A DNA stretch of 21,939 nt from Candidatus Parcubacteria bacterium (GTDB taxonomy: Bacteria; Patescibacteriota; Minisyncoccia; Phycocordibacterales; SBAW01). The translations under genes and the position numbers were made by a program. The notes under the pieces were generated by a model. The model had not been told where the DNA came from, made no database searches, and saw only the letters and a list, made by a program, of their open reading frames with translations. Positions 1 to 7,026 of the stretch are shown piece after piece; the first letter of the stretch is position 1; every line of letters begins with the position of its first letter. Location of the stretch: positions 1 through 21,939 of the forward strand of contig JACMMG010000047.1 of NCBI GenBank assembly GCA_014379165.1. Direction: 5' to 3'.

Positions 1-588
1 ATCGAAAGCATTCGGGCTATTCAGGACAGCATCTCTATCGATCTCCTCTCTTCCGAAACGCAATTCGAACTTTTGGGCCAGCTTGACTGCGATGTAATAC
101 TCAAACAGCCGGTCTTATCCGATGAGCTAAATTCCCTAGCGGAACGCCTTTCATACACCGAAAGCAGGCTTGGCAGCGACAACGCTGAGGTTATGTTGCT
201 GAAAAAGCAATACTCTATCCTTGAGATAAAAGATTATCTCCTTATGCAGAAGGTGTCGGATAAGTGCGAGATTAAACCGGTTTCCATTTTATACTTCTAC
301 TCCAATACTGGTGACTGTGCCGAATGCACCCGCGCGGGCGAAGTCTTAACCTACTTGCGGCAAACCTACCCCGACTTGCGTGTATATTCGTTTGACTACA
401 ATCTCGATTTGTCTGCCTTGCAGACGCTTATTGCCTTACGAGAAGTACATAAACCGCTTCCGGCCTTTGTTATCAATGCCCGTCGCACTATCTACGGTTT
501 CAAGACGGTAGATGAAATGCAGACACTTATTCCCGAATTAAAAAGTCTCGCTACGACCACCTCAGCTACAACGACGAGCCAGAGGTAG
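1..588 (+). CDS. Coiled-coil protein with C-terminal thioredoxin-like domain (5' partial)
   Basis: The frame is open from the first base of the window, so the true start lies upstream. The TTG at 73 is unlikely to be the start because coding-like sequence precedes it. The first ~80 visible residues are charged and helical, consistent with a coiled coil. A thioredoxin-like fold follows: a hydrophobic strand (SILYFYSNTGDC), a CAEC redox motif encoded at 316-327, an alternating helix/strand region, and LPAF, where the usual cis-proline sits. A Thr/Ser-rich tail ends the protein. It is probably a thiol-disulfide or thioredoxin-fold protein of the envelope, but no signal peptide can be checked. 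The CxxC supports redox activity; the substrate is unknown. It stops at TAG 586-588, 23 bases inside the convergent ABC transporter gene. Confidence 0.7.
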   Translation: MESIRAIQDSISIDLLSSETQFELLGQLDCDVILKQPVLSDELNSLAERLSYTESRLGSDNAEVMLLKKQYSILEIKDYLLMQKVSDKCEIKPVSILYFYSNTGDCAECTRAGEVLTYLRQTYPDLRVYSFDYNLDLSALQTLIALREVHKPLPAFVINARRTIYGFKTVDEMQTLIPELKSLATTTSATTTSQR

Positions 589-2356
589 ACGACTGCTGCT
601 GCGTATTATAGAGATCAAAGAAATGTGAGTTCTTATTTGTCGAAAGTTCGTCAAATGTTCCACTTTCTACTATTTTACCCGCATTAAATACATACACACT
701 GTCGGTCTTTTGAAGCGTGGACACACGGTGAGCGATACTGATTACCGTTCTATCCTTCAATTTTGTCTCAAGAGCATCTTGAATGAGAATCTCAGTCTTG
801 CTATCCAAAGAGGAGGTCGCTTCATCAAGTATAAGAACGGGTGAATTTTTACATATTGCACGCGCTATACCCACTCGTTGACGCTCTCCACCGGAGAGAT
901 GGTACCCTCGTTCTCCCACCACGGTGTCCATGCCTTGTGGCAATTTTTCAACAACATCATCCAATTGAGAGATTGTAAGGGCCTCTTGAAGTAAGGCCGG
1001 GGATACTTCCCGCATTAAGGTAATGTTCTCGCGCAACGACAAATTAAAAATCTCCGTTTCCTGGAGAACCAGGGTAATTTTGTTGGTCTGCTCTTCGTGC
1101 GTAAGATCGTAAAACGAAATATCGCCCACCGAGTAGGTGCCTGAGGAAAGTGGATACAGACCTGCAAGGATTTTGGCGAAGGTCGATTTTCCGCTGCCTG
1201 TCTTTCCTACTATTCCTATTTTTGCGTAGCGAGGAACCGTTAGATTAACATCTCGTATACCTTCTTTATCAGAGGGCTGACGATATGAAAATGTTGCATT
1301 CTCAACTACTAGGGCCTTCCAATCTTGTGGAAGTTGTTTGTCCCCCGTTGCAATCGAGGTCTTTGCCCAGAAGATCTGCATCATTCTTCCTATACCTGAC
1401 TTTGAGTCAAGCACAACACCGTAGGTATCCATCATATCGCTCGCGTTTCCTACAAGGGTTTGAAGATAACCATAAAAAATTACCATTGAACCCGCTGTAA
1501 TGTTTTGTTCAATAACGTCGCGCCCTACAAGGAGAAGAAAGATCCCGTAACATATGCCGTTAAAAGCTTGGAAGCATTTCCACAAATTATTAAAAAGCCT
1601 TCGAATCTTTATTTCGTATTCTTTAGTTACAAGTTCTTTTGTACCTATATGACGTTTGAAGTCGGCGTCCGCGCCCAGTGTCTTTATAGTAAGTATATTG
1701 CTTAATCCTTCTATATAAGAACCGCCAGCTTTCTCCATTGATAAATAGTACAAGTCGTTCTCCTTGCGTATCCGTTTATAAAATAAGACGAGAAGTGTAG
1801 CGAATCCCAGGATATATATAAGAAAGAAAATTATGTATTGTGGTCGAAGAAAAGAAAAAACCACAATAACACCGATGACGGCGGTAAAGGATCGCATTAT
1901 CTCATTGGTCACATGATGGTTGAGTGTCTTGAATGCCTCAACACCATTGCGTATCTTCTGAGATTTCGATCCTGCGCTTTCCTCTAAATGCCACCCGAGT
2001 GAAAAATCAAGAAGTTTTTCAAAACCTTTTACCCGCGTTTGATATAGCACCTCACTTTGGAGATTGCCTATGATATTTTTTGTTGAAAGTCTCAAAAACG
2101 AGACAATGACAAAGGAAATACCCAGAATACTTGTGAGAATGTAAAAGTAGCGCAAAGAATCTTCGCTCTTATAAATCGTAAAAAAGTCGACAATCTTTCC
2201 GATAATAAAGGCCGGGACTACTGTATATAAGCTTATAAGTAGCAAAAAAGAGACGAGGCCCAGCCATTTCCATTTAGTGTCACCTAATATAAACCAGTAG
2301 GCGCGTATCAGATCTCTCCATCGAAATTCAGGAAAGCTAGTTTCTTTCATCCTCAT
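566..2356 (-). CDS. ABC transporter, fused permease and ATP-binding subunit (MsbA/exporter type)
   Basis: This 596-residue protein has the length and order of a homodimeric or heterodimeric type IV ABC exporter. Residues ~30-330 hold about six hydrophobic membrane segments. The nucleotide-binding domain covers ~345-585. It has Walker A GKTGSGKST (384-392), Q-loop Gln 432, signature LSGGE (487-491), Walker B VLILDE (507-512) and H-loop His 543, all intact, so it should hydrolyse ATP. The substrate (lipid, peptide or drug) cannot be told from sequence. The ATG at 2356 lies 10 bases after the encoded CCA of the upstream tRNA-Thr; an alternative ATG is at 2350. No clear Shine-Dalgarno is visible. 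If the tRNA is excised from a shared transcript, the mRNA would be almost leaderless. The 3' end overlaps the convergent thioredoxin-like gene by 23 bases. Confidence 0.93.
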   Translation of the reverse strand: MRMKETSFPEFRWRDLIRAYWFILGDTKWKWLGLVSFLLLISLYTVVPAFIIGKIVDFFTIYKSEDSLRYFYILTSILGISFVIVSFLRLSTKNIIGNLQSEVLYQTRVKGFEKLLDFSLGWHLEESAGSKSQKIRNGVEAFKTLNHHVTNEIMRSFTAVIGVIVVFSFLRPQYIIFFLIYILGFATLLVLFYKRIRKENDLYYLSMEKAGGSYIEGLSNILTIKTLGADADFKRHIGTKELVTKEYEIKIRRLFNNLWKCFQAFNGICYGIFLLLVGRDVIEQNITAGSMVIFYGYLQTLVGNASDMMDTYGVVLDSKSGIGRMMQIFWAKTSIATGDKQLPQDWKALVVENATFSYRQPSDKEGIRDVNLTVPRYAKIGIVGKTGSGKSTFAKILAGLYPLSSGTYSVGDISFYDLTHEEQTNKITLVLQETEIFNLSLRENITLMREVSPALLQEALTISQLDDVVEKLPQGMDTVVGERGYHLSGGERQRVGIARAICKNSPVLILDEATSSLDSKTEILIQDALETKLKDRTVISIAHRVSTLQKTDSVYVFNAGKIVESGTFDELSTNKNSHFFDLYNTQQQSSTSGSSL

Positions 2357-2366
2357 ATATTAATTT

Positions 2367-2442
2367 TGGAGCCGCCCCGGAGACTCGAACTCCGGACCTA
2401 CTCATTACAAGTGAGTTGCTCTACCATCTGAGCTAGGGCGGC
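2367..2442 (-). tRNA. trnT: tRNA-Thr (anticodon UGU), CCA encoded
   Basis: The minus strand folds as a complete cloverleaf of 76 nt. The acceptor stem GCCGCCC/GGGCGGC pairs perfectly (2436-2442 with 2371-2377), followed by discriminator U and an encoded CCA (2367-2369). The D-arm GCUC..GAGC, an anticodon stem ACUCA/UGAGU with loop CUUGUAA, and a T-arm CGGAG-UUCGAGU-CUCCG are all present. The UGU anticodon reads ACA and, with wobble, other ACN threonine codons. Its 5' half overlaps the end of the upstream CDS, and its 3' end is 10 bases from the ABC transporter start. Confidence 0.97.
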
Positions 2443-3049
2443 GCTTAATAAGTGTAGCGCTATATTCGGCTATCCACGCATTGATAATCTCAAGCAGCTT
2501 CATATCCGAATATACAATTGCTACCGTACCATATTGTGACTTCTTTTTGTAACTACCCTTGGTATTCCGATGAATATACGGCCGGTGGAACTGAGCAAGC
2601 GGGATACGGGTGATCTTCGACCAATATCTCTTTAGAGATTCCGCATTATGGTCGGGATACGCATGAAGTGTAGCGTGTAAGCGACTCGGATGTACGCCGC
2701 AAATTTCTCTAAGAAACTGAACGAATATTGCGATCAGGGTGGGATGAGAATTATGTAACGCAACAGTATTTCCTCCCTTGGTACCCTCACCCCAATAGAG
2801 CATAACTGCCGCGAGCTTGAGCTTCTCTTCTGCCGGAGTGAGAGATTTCTTTATTTCGAAGGGCTTTTTCTTATATTTCGTTATGTGTAAATAGCGAATC
2901 GCCTCACTTATACTCCTCTTAGGAATATGGTTCTTCCTTATGATCCGACGTACTTGAGCTGGCGATAATAACAATTTCTCCGCTATCTGTTGTTCAGATA
3001 ATTTTGAGAACGTATAGAGACTGATAATCTTTTTCTCTCCTTTATTCAC
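2405..3049 (-). CDS. HTH protein with LAGLIDADG-like C-terminal domain, ending inside tRNA-Thr
   Basis: The protein has 214 residues. Residues ~16-50 look like a helix-turn-helix (LSEQQIAEKLLLSPAQVRRI). Residues ~76-195 contain LYWGEGTKGG, then an NSHP..I..FVQFLRE helix and a second half (YWSKITRIPLAQF..), a layout reminiscent of single-motif LAGLIDADG homing-endonuclease domains with an adapted DNA-binding or catalytic role. That assignment is my inference; an acidic residue is present in YWGEG. The start is GTG at 3049; there is no in-frame ATG nearby and the AAAGGAG lies just inside the gene. The last 12 residues are encoded by the tRNA-Thr 5' half, with the TAA formed in the anticodon loop. 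Function unknown: DNA binding, possibly mobile or regulatory. Confidence 0.7.
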   Translation of the reverse strand: MNKGEKKIISLYTFSKLSEQQIAEKLLLSPAQVRRIIRKNHIPKRSISEAIRYLHITKYKKKPFEIKKSLTPAEEKLKLAAVMLYWGEGTKGGNTVALHNSHPTLIAIFVQFLREICGVHPSRLHATLHAYPDHNAESLKRYWSKITRIPLAQFHRPYIHRNTKGSYKKKSQYGTVAIVYSDMKLLEIINAWIAEYSATLIKRRPSSDGRATHL

Positions 3050-3102
3050 TTCCCCATAATATCAGAGTAACTGTTATTCAACAACTACTCTGCAATTGCT
3101 AC

Positions 3103-3516
3103 CTAATCGTCAAAAATTGTGCGTTTGCTTTCAGGCTGCTGGAGCAGCGCGCGCTTATGCTCTGCCACTTCCTGCAAAAACTCCGACGCTTCACCGTTGC
3201 CTTTAGGTGGACGCGTCTTTTCTCGTACGCGATGAAGTAGAACTTCCAACGTCCGCTCAAAGAGGAGCGCTCCGTGGAGTATAGTGAAACGCACTATATT
3301 TTGCACGAGGTGCACAACTCCTGCAGCTCCCCTTCGCAATGCGTGTGGAATGACATACTCCACAAATGCGACGCTTCCTCCCAAGACGCGCCCTGTCAGC
3401 GGTCGCAAGCCTCGAAAAAGCACTCGGCCCGTACGCATTTCAATGCGCTTCAGGGTAAGAATGAATATAAGGCTCACAATTGAGATGCCGAGCGTTGTGG
3501 AAAGGAAGAGCGTCAT
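3103..3516 (-). CDS. Hypothetical single-pass membrane protein
   Basis: This 137-residue protein is not recognised. Residues ~3-22 form a hydrophobic segment (LFLSTTLGISIVSLIFILTL) followed by KRIEMRTGR, so it probably has one N-terminal membrane anchor with a basic cytoplasmic body. A second, weaker amphipathic stretch lies at ~45-90 (AFVEYVIPHALRRGAAGVVHLVQNIVRF). The C-terminus is charged (KTRPPKGNGEASEFLQEVAEHKRALLQ) and likely helical. ATG at 3516 has AAGAG shortly upstream. A TATACT -10 element sits 12 bases before the ATG, inside a hairpin that follows tsf. It may therefore be transcribed both from the tsf operon and from its own promoter. Ends in TAG. Confidence 0.7.
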   Translation of the reverse strand: MTLFLSTTLGISIVSLIFILTLKRIEMRTGRVLFRGLRPLTGRVLGGSVAFVEYVIPHALRRGAAGVVHLVQNIVRFTILHGALLFERTLEVLLHRVREKTRPPKGNGEASEFLQEVAEHKRALLQQPESKRTIFDD

Positions 3517-3528
3517 ATGCTCTTTTTT

Positions 3529-3558
3529 AGTATACCCAGCACTAAGCTTTAGTGCCAG
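3529..3558 (-). promoter_or_regulatory. Putative promoter of the 3103-3516 gene, inside a hairpin
   Basis: Reading the minus strand, CTGGCA (3553-3558) is followed by an 18-base spacer and TATACT (3529-3534). The ATG begins 12 bases further on. The whole element lies in the inverted repeat after tsf, so folding or a bound protein could affect it. The -35 match is only four of six. Confidence 0.4.
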
Positions 3559-3565
3559 GGTATAC
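3530..3565. repeat. Interrupted inverted repeat just after tsf
   Basis: GTATACCC (3530-3537) pairs with GGGTATAC (3558-3565), and inside it GCACTAA (3539-3545) pairs with TTAGTGC (3549-3555) around a 3-base loop, with a small asymmetric bulge between the stems. There is no T-run on the 3' side of either strand, so it is not a standard intrinsic terminator. It lies one base beyond the tsf stop codon. Confidence 0.75.
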
Positions 3566-3566
3566 C

Positions 3567-4025
3567 TTATGCGCGAACGGAGAAAAACGTTACGTTCGAT
3601 ATCTCCACTCGCTCGCCGAATTTCTGTACCGCGCCTGACACAAGGTCATTGACGGTTTTTGAAGGATCTTTGATAAACGACTGCTCAAGGAGCACCTCAG
3701 GGCTTTCCGGACGCATTGCCGCGGTATGCATAGCAATATCGCGCGCAAGGGCTATAAATTCCTCATTCTTTGATACGAAGTCTGTTTCGCACGCAAGCAA
3801 TACAAGCGCACCGACCTGGCCGCCCGCGTGAATATACGATGCGACCACACCTGCACCAAGCTCGCGATCTGCCTTTTTCAGCATGATCTCTCCGCTGCGC
3901 TTCATAAGGAGCTCAAGCGCCTTATCCATATCACCAGAAGCTTCTTCAAGCGCTTTCTTGCACTCCATGACTGAAATACCAGTCTTATCACGCAGGGCTT
4001 TCACTGCTTCCGCCGAAACTGCCAT
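3567..4025 (-). CDS. tsf: Translation elongation factor Ts, minimal form
   Basis: EF-Ts exchanges GDP for GTP on EF-Tu in the cytoplasm. The 152-residue protein starts with the UBA-like N-terminal domain (EAVKALRDKTGISVMECKKALEEASGDMDKALELL). The core follows, with TDFVSKNEEF at 81-90, the conserved segment that contacts EF-Tu. Many bacterial EF-Ts proteins are near 200-300 residues; this one has only the UBA domain and one core subdomain and lacks the coiled-coil module. Such shortening is compatible with CPR genomes. The ATG at 4025 is 5 bases after the rpsB stop, which is a tandem TAATAA, so translational coupling to rpsB is likely. Ends in TAA, followed by a hairpin. Confidence 0.95.
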   Translation of the reverse strand: MAVSAEAVKALRDKTGISVMECKKALEEASGDMDKALELLMKRSGEIMLKKADRELGAGVVASYIHAGGQVGALVLLACETDFVSKNEEFIALARDIAMHTAAMRPESPEVLLEQSFIKDPSKTVNDLVSGAVQKFGERVEISNVTFFSVRA

Positions 4026-4030
4026 ACTTA

Positions 4031-4789
4031 TTATTTTGCCGGCAAGGGAACACTTGTGCCGCTCTGAGCGGCGACTTCTGCTGCCGGAGCGTCGGGTGCC
4101 TTTTCAGGTCCGAGATTGCTTTCAAACATCTTTGCAGCCTCATCGAGAATAAACTGGATGCTGGCAAGCGAGGCATCGTTTGCAGGAATTGGGTACTGTA
4201 TGCCCGCCTTGTCGCAGTCGCTGTTCATAAGTGCAATAACGGGAATCTTCAATTTTTTAGCCTCTGCAACCGCACCGTCTTCATGACGAGGATCAACAAC
4301 AAACAATGCCTCCGGAAGTTTTGTCATACCTTTAAGGCCACCGAACATCACTTCAAGACCTTCAGCTTCTCGTTCAATAAGGAGGCGTTCGTGCTTAGTA
4401 AACTTCGCAATTTCGCCTGTCTCATTCATCGAGGTAATATCCTGTAGACGATTAAGGCGGCGGCGGATCTCAGAAAAGTTTGTGAGTGTGCCGCCTATCC
4501 AGCGGGAAGCAACATACGGCTGATTAAGGCGTTGCGCAGCACGCTCGAGCGCCCCTCGGGCTTCAGCCTTGCCTCCGACAAAAAGCAGCGTTTTGCGGCC
4601 TTCTGCAAGAGTTTTTACGAAGGTCAGAGCAGTTTCAAGGCATTGCGCAGTAAGGGTCAGGTCAAAGAGTTCGCTGCCACCCTTAGCCCCAAATATAAAA
4701 GGCTTAGCGGAAGGATGCCGCCGAGAGGGTGCGTAGCCAAAGTGGGCTCCCACCGAAAAAAGCTTGTCGATAATGGCGTTTTTCTCCAT
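4031..4789 (-). CDS. rpsB: 30S ribosomal protein S2
   Basis: S2 binds the body/head junction of the 30S subunit. Recognisable segments are FSVGAHFGYAPSRRHPSAKPFIFG near the N-terminus, RWIGGTLTNFSEIRRR, LPEALFVVDPRHEDGAVAEAKKLKIPVIALMNSDCD and IQYPIPANDASLASI. I chose the ATG at 4789 (MEKNAIIDKLF, 252 residues) because S2 homology starts immediately after it. The frame stays open upstream to a TTG at 4831, but the extra 14 residues do not look like S2. The C-terminus has an Ala/Pro-rich extension (GPEKAPDAPAAEVAAQSG). It lies 45 bases after the CapA-like gene and 5 bases before tsf, the classic rpsB-tsf pair. Confidence 0.95.
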   Translation of the reverse strand: MEKNAIIDKLFSVGAHFGYAPSRRHPSAKPFIFGAKGGSELFDLTLTAQCLETALTFVKTLAEGRKTLLFVGGKAEARGALERAAQRLNQPYVASRWIGGTLTNFSEIRRRLNRLQDITSMNETGEIAKFTKHERLLIEREAEGLEVMFGGLKGMTKLPEALFVVDPRHEDGAVAEAKKLKIPVIALMNSDCDKAGIQYPIPANDASLASIQFILDEAAKMFESNLGPEKAPDAPAAEVAAQSGTSVPLPAK

Positions 4790-4834
4790 GAACAGTGGGC
4801 CCAGAGTAGCATGCGATGAGGTTTTTTGCAAATT

Positions 4835-5815
4835 CTAAAGAGGTAGGCTAAAGGACTCCAGCTCACCCGGTATACGCGTAATTCCATCCCGCTCTATAGA
4901 AACTGGGGTAAGCGTAAAGCGGGTCTCAAAAGAGTAAAATTCTACTGCAACGGCAATTCCCCGCTTGGTCTGTGAAGAAAAATACTGATCAAATATGAAG
5001 TTGCCAAGCGAGTAAAAAATAGCCTTGCCATTATATATTTCCCTAGGCTGCACTACGTGCGGATGTGCCCCAATAACAAGATCAGCGCCCGAATCTATAA
5101 AAGCATGTGCAAGCATTCGTTGATGCTCAGTGGGCTGTATCTGATATTCCACTCCCCAGTGCGTAAAAACAACGACGCGATAACAAAAGGGGCGGATAGA
5201 TGTTATTTCATTCGTAATAATCGTTGGATCAGCATTTATAAAATCTTCGTATCCGACAAAACATATGTTGTTACCTCGTACAGTCTTTTGCGCGGAAAGA
5301 TTTTCGCTATTTGAAGGGGAGCCGAACGACAAGATGCCGCGCTCGCTTAAAAAGTCGCGCGTCTGTGAGTAGCCCGCGGCTCCGAAATCAAGCGCATGAT
5401 TATTAGCAAGAGAAACCGCATCAAGCTTAAGTGAAGTAAGGACCGACTCAGCAAGCGCTGGAGTAAAAGTGAAGCGCAAAACTGTATTGTCGATTTGCGC
5501 TATAGAAGGAAAATCGGTAACCGTACCTTCGAGGTTGGCTACATTTATGTCATTGTTCGCAAAAAGCGGCGCAACATCTGCCACAAACGATTCGACCCCT
5601 ACCCGCGCGGTATTTCGCGCAATATCCCGGTCAAGCATGATATCACCCGCAAATAGTACACGTACGGGCTTTTCTACTTGGATCGGCACTGCATACGTTT
5701 CGTGCGCAGAGGCAGAAAATTGGAATCTTGAAACAGAATTATATGCAGCAAAAAACGCTCCTGCGAGGATTATTTCGCCCAGAAAGAAGAAAAAAAGAAA
5801 ATTCTTTAGTGTCAC
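4835..5815 (-). CDS. CapA-family (PGA_cap) membrane-anchored metallophosphoesterase-like protein
   Basis: About 326 residues. An N-terminal hydrophobic anchor (NFLFFFFLGEIILAGAFFAAY) is followed by an extracytoplasmic CapA domain. It carries the family motifs GDIMLDR (57-63), NLEG (94-97), LANNH (136-140), THWGVEY (218-224), GAHPHVVQ (249-256) and FYSLGNFIFDQ. CapA proteins are linked to poly-gamma-glutamate or related envelope polymers and have a calcineurin-like metal-binding fold; the substrate here is not determinable. I place the start at GTG 5815, which overlaps the prfA stop as GTGA. The frame also runs up to a TTG at 5896, but that would put 81 more bases inside prfA and add residues that do not look like signal sequence. 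Unusual neighbour for a release factor/ribosomal operon. Ends in TAG. Confidence 0.85.
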   Translation of the reverse strand: MTLKNFLFFFFLGEIILAGAFFAAYNSVSRFQFSASAHETYAVPIQVEKPVRVLFAGDIMLDRDIARNTARVGVESFVADVAPLFANNDINVANLEGTVTDFPSIAQIDNTVLRFTFTPALAESVLTSLKLDAVSLANNHALDFGAAGYSQTRDFLSERGILSFGSPSNSENLSAQKTVRGNNICFVGYEDFINADPTIITNEITSIRPFCYRVVVFTHWGVEYQIQPTEHQRMLAHAFIDSGADLVIGAHPHVVQPREIYNGKAIFYSLGNFIFDQYFSSQTKRGIAVAVEFYSFETRFTLTPVSIERDGITRIPGELESFSLPL

Positions 5816-6771
5816 GATGAAGTTTCTGAGTTTTGTGCCAGCAAGTCTAAAATAGGATCGATATTGCCCGCAAAAATAGATGGAAGATTGTGCCAATTTT
5901 CCTTAATACGATGATCGGTTACTCGGTCTTGGAGGGTGTTATATGTTCGTATTTTTTCACTACGGTCGGCGGTTCCTATCTGGCCCGCTCTGTCAGCGGC
6001 ATATTTTGCATTTGCTTTTTCTTCCTCAAGCGCTTCAAGTTTTGCCATAAGTACGCCCATAGCGCGCTCTCGGTTAGCTGCCTGGCTGCGTTCGCTCGTT
6101 GCTCGTGCATCCAGACCAGTCGGACGGTGGATAAGCCGCACGGCCGTTTCAACTTTATTCACGTTCTGTCCGCCTGCCCCGCCCGAACGCGAGAATTCCA
6201 TATCGATATCTGCGGGATTTATTTCAAATGTGTGCTTTTTGCGGATCGGCAAAATCGCGATAGAAGCCGTTGAAGTATGAATCCGACCAGACTTTTCCGT
6301 AGCGGGCACGCGCTGTATGCGGTGCACGCCAGTTTCAAAACGTAGACGTTTGTAAACGTCCTTGCCGCGGATCTCAAGACTCGCTTCTTTATAGCCTCCT
6401 AGATCCGACTTAGCCTCCGCCAACGTGCGTACATTCCAGTTTTTTTGTACTGCGTATGCGCTGTACATGTGTGCGAGCTCTTCGGCAAAAAGTGCTGCTT
6501 CTTCGCCGCCGACCCCTGCGCGTACTTCAAGTACTATTTCGTTAGGAAATTCTTCTTACTGTTCTTCGCTCTTAAGAATTGATTCCATTTGCTCCAGAAT
6601 CGCTTTTTTTTGCCCTTCAATGCGCGCAAAATCCTCTTCGGCTAATTCACCAAGTTCGCCTGCCGCTATGGATTGTATTTCTTTCTCTTCTTCCTCCAAA
6701 CGCTGATATTCCGCATATAAATATGCGGTTTTCGGGTTCTCTTTGTAACGGGAAAGGTCCGCCCCGTTCAT
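5812..6771 (-). CDS. prfA: Peptide chain release factor 1, interrupted by an in-frame UAA
   Basis: RF1 terminates translation at UAA and UAG. The frame from ATG 6771 to TGA 5812-5814 spans 320 codons. Codons 1-71 encode a shortened domain 1 (helical, Glu-rich, ending ESILKSEEQ). Codon 72 is TAA (6556-6558). The same frame then continues EEFPNEIVLEVRAGVGGEEA, standard RF1 domain 2. PAT (codons 156-158) is the RF1 stop-recognition tripeptide, not the SPF of RF2. GGQ (codons 200-202) is the catalytic peptidyl-tRNA hydrolysis loop. No frameshift is needed; only one codon blocks the frame. The first ATG after the stop is at 6468, beyond conserved domain 2 sequence, so restart would give a truncated protein. 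The start abuts the rpmE TAG (TAGATG). Candidates are a sequencing error, a recent nonsense mutation, or programmed readthrough. Confidence 0.88.
6556..6558 (-). other. In-frame UAA stop within prfA, between domains 1 and 2
   Basis: Minus-strand context is CAG TAA GAA GAA. The codon falls in the acidic linker where RF1 domain 1 joins domain 2, and the frame is identical on both sides. A single base change from GAA, CAA or AAA would produce it. Confidence 0.9.
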
Positions 6772-6990
6772 CTATTTAGACTTGGTAGTGGCGCGCGCCT
6801 TGCGTGCTTTGAATTTCTCTACACGGCCTGCGGCATCCATGATCTTATCGTTGCCAGTATAAAAAGGATGGCAGTTGCTGCAGATTTCCACCTCGATCTT
6901 TTCTTTAGTCGAGCCGATGGTCATCTTGTTTCCGCATGCGCAAACAACCTTTGCCTCGGGGAAATAGGTTGGATGAGTATCAGTTTTCAT
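6772..6990 (-). CDS. rpmE: 50S ribosomal protein L31, zinc-binding type
   Basis: A 72-residue protein beginning MKTDTHPTYF, with the L31 zinc ribbon: C17 and C19 (VCACGN) and C37 and C40 (CSNCHPFYTG), then GRVEKFKARKAR. The four cysteines mark it as the zinc-containing form. The frame extends upstream to 7071, but that sequence is not L31-like and holds the promoter, so ATG 6990 is the start. A near-consensus promoter ends 7 bases before the ATG, so the mRNA is probably leaderless or nearly so. The TAG stop directly abuts the ATG of prfA. It appears to be the first gene of the run rpmE-prfA-capA-rpsB-tsf. Confidence 0.95.
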   Translation of the reverse strand: MKTDTHPTYFPEAKVVCACGNKMTIGSTKEKIEVEICSNCHPFYTGNDKIMDAAGRVEKFKARKARATTKSK

Positions 6991-6997
6991 GTAAAAA

Positions 6998-7026
6998 AAT
7001 ATAGCATTCTTTTCTTGATATTGCAA
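6998..7026 (-). promoter_or_regulatory. Promoter of rpmE operon (extended -10)
   Basis: On the minus strand TTGCAA (7021-7026), a 17-base spacer and TATATT (6998-7003) are found, with TG at the extended -10 position (TGC before TATATT). The -10 ends 7 bases before the rpmE ATG, predicting transcription start at or next to the A of ATG. Confidence 0.6.

Noticed and set aside
3530..3565. Intrinsic terminator for tsf
   Set aside because: Neither strand has a T-run after the stem.
5812..6771. prfA as a programmed frameshift like prfB
   Set aside because: Both parts of prfA are in the same reading frame; no shift would help. Only readthrough, restart or an error fits.
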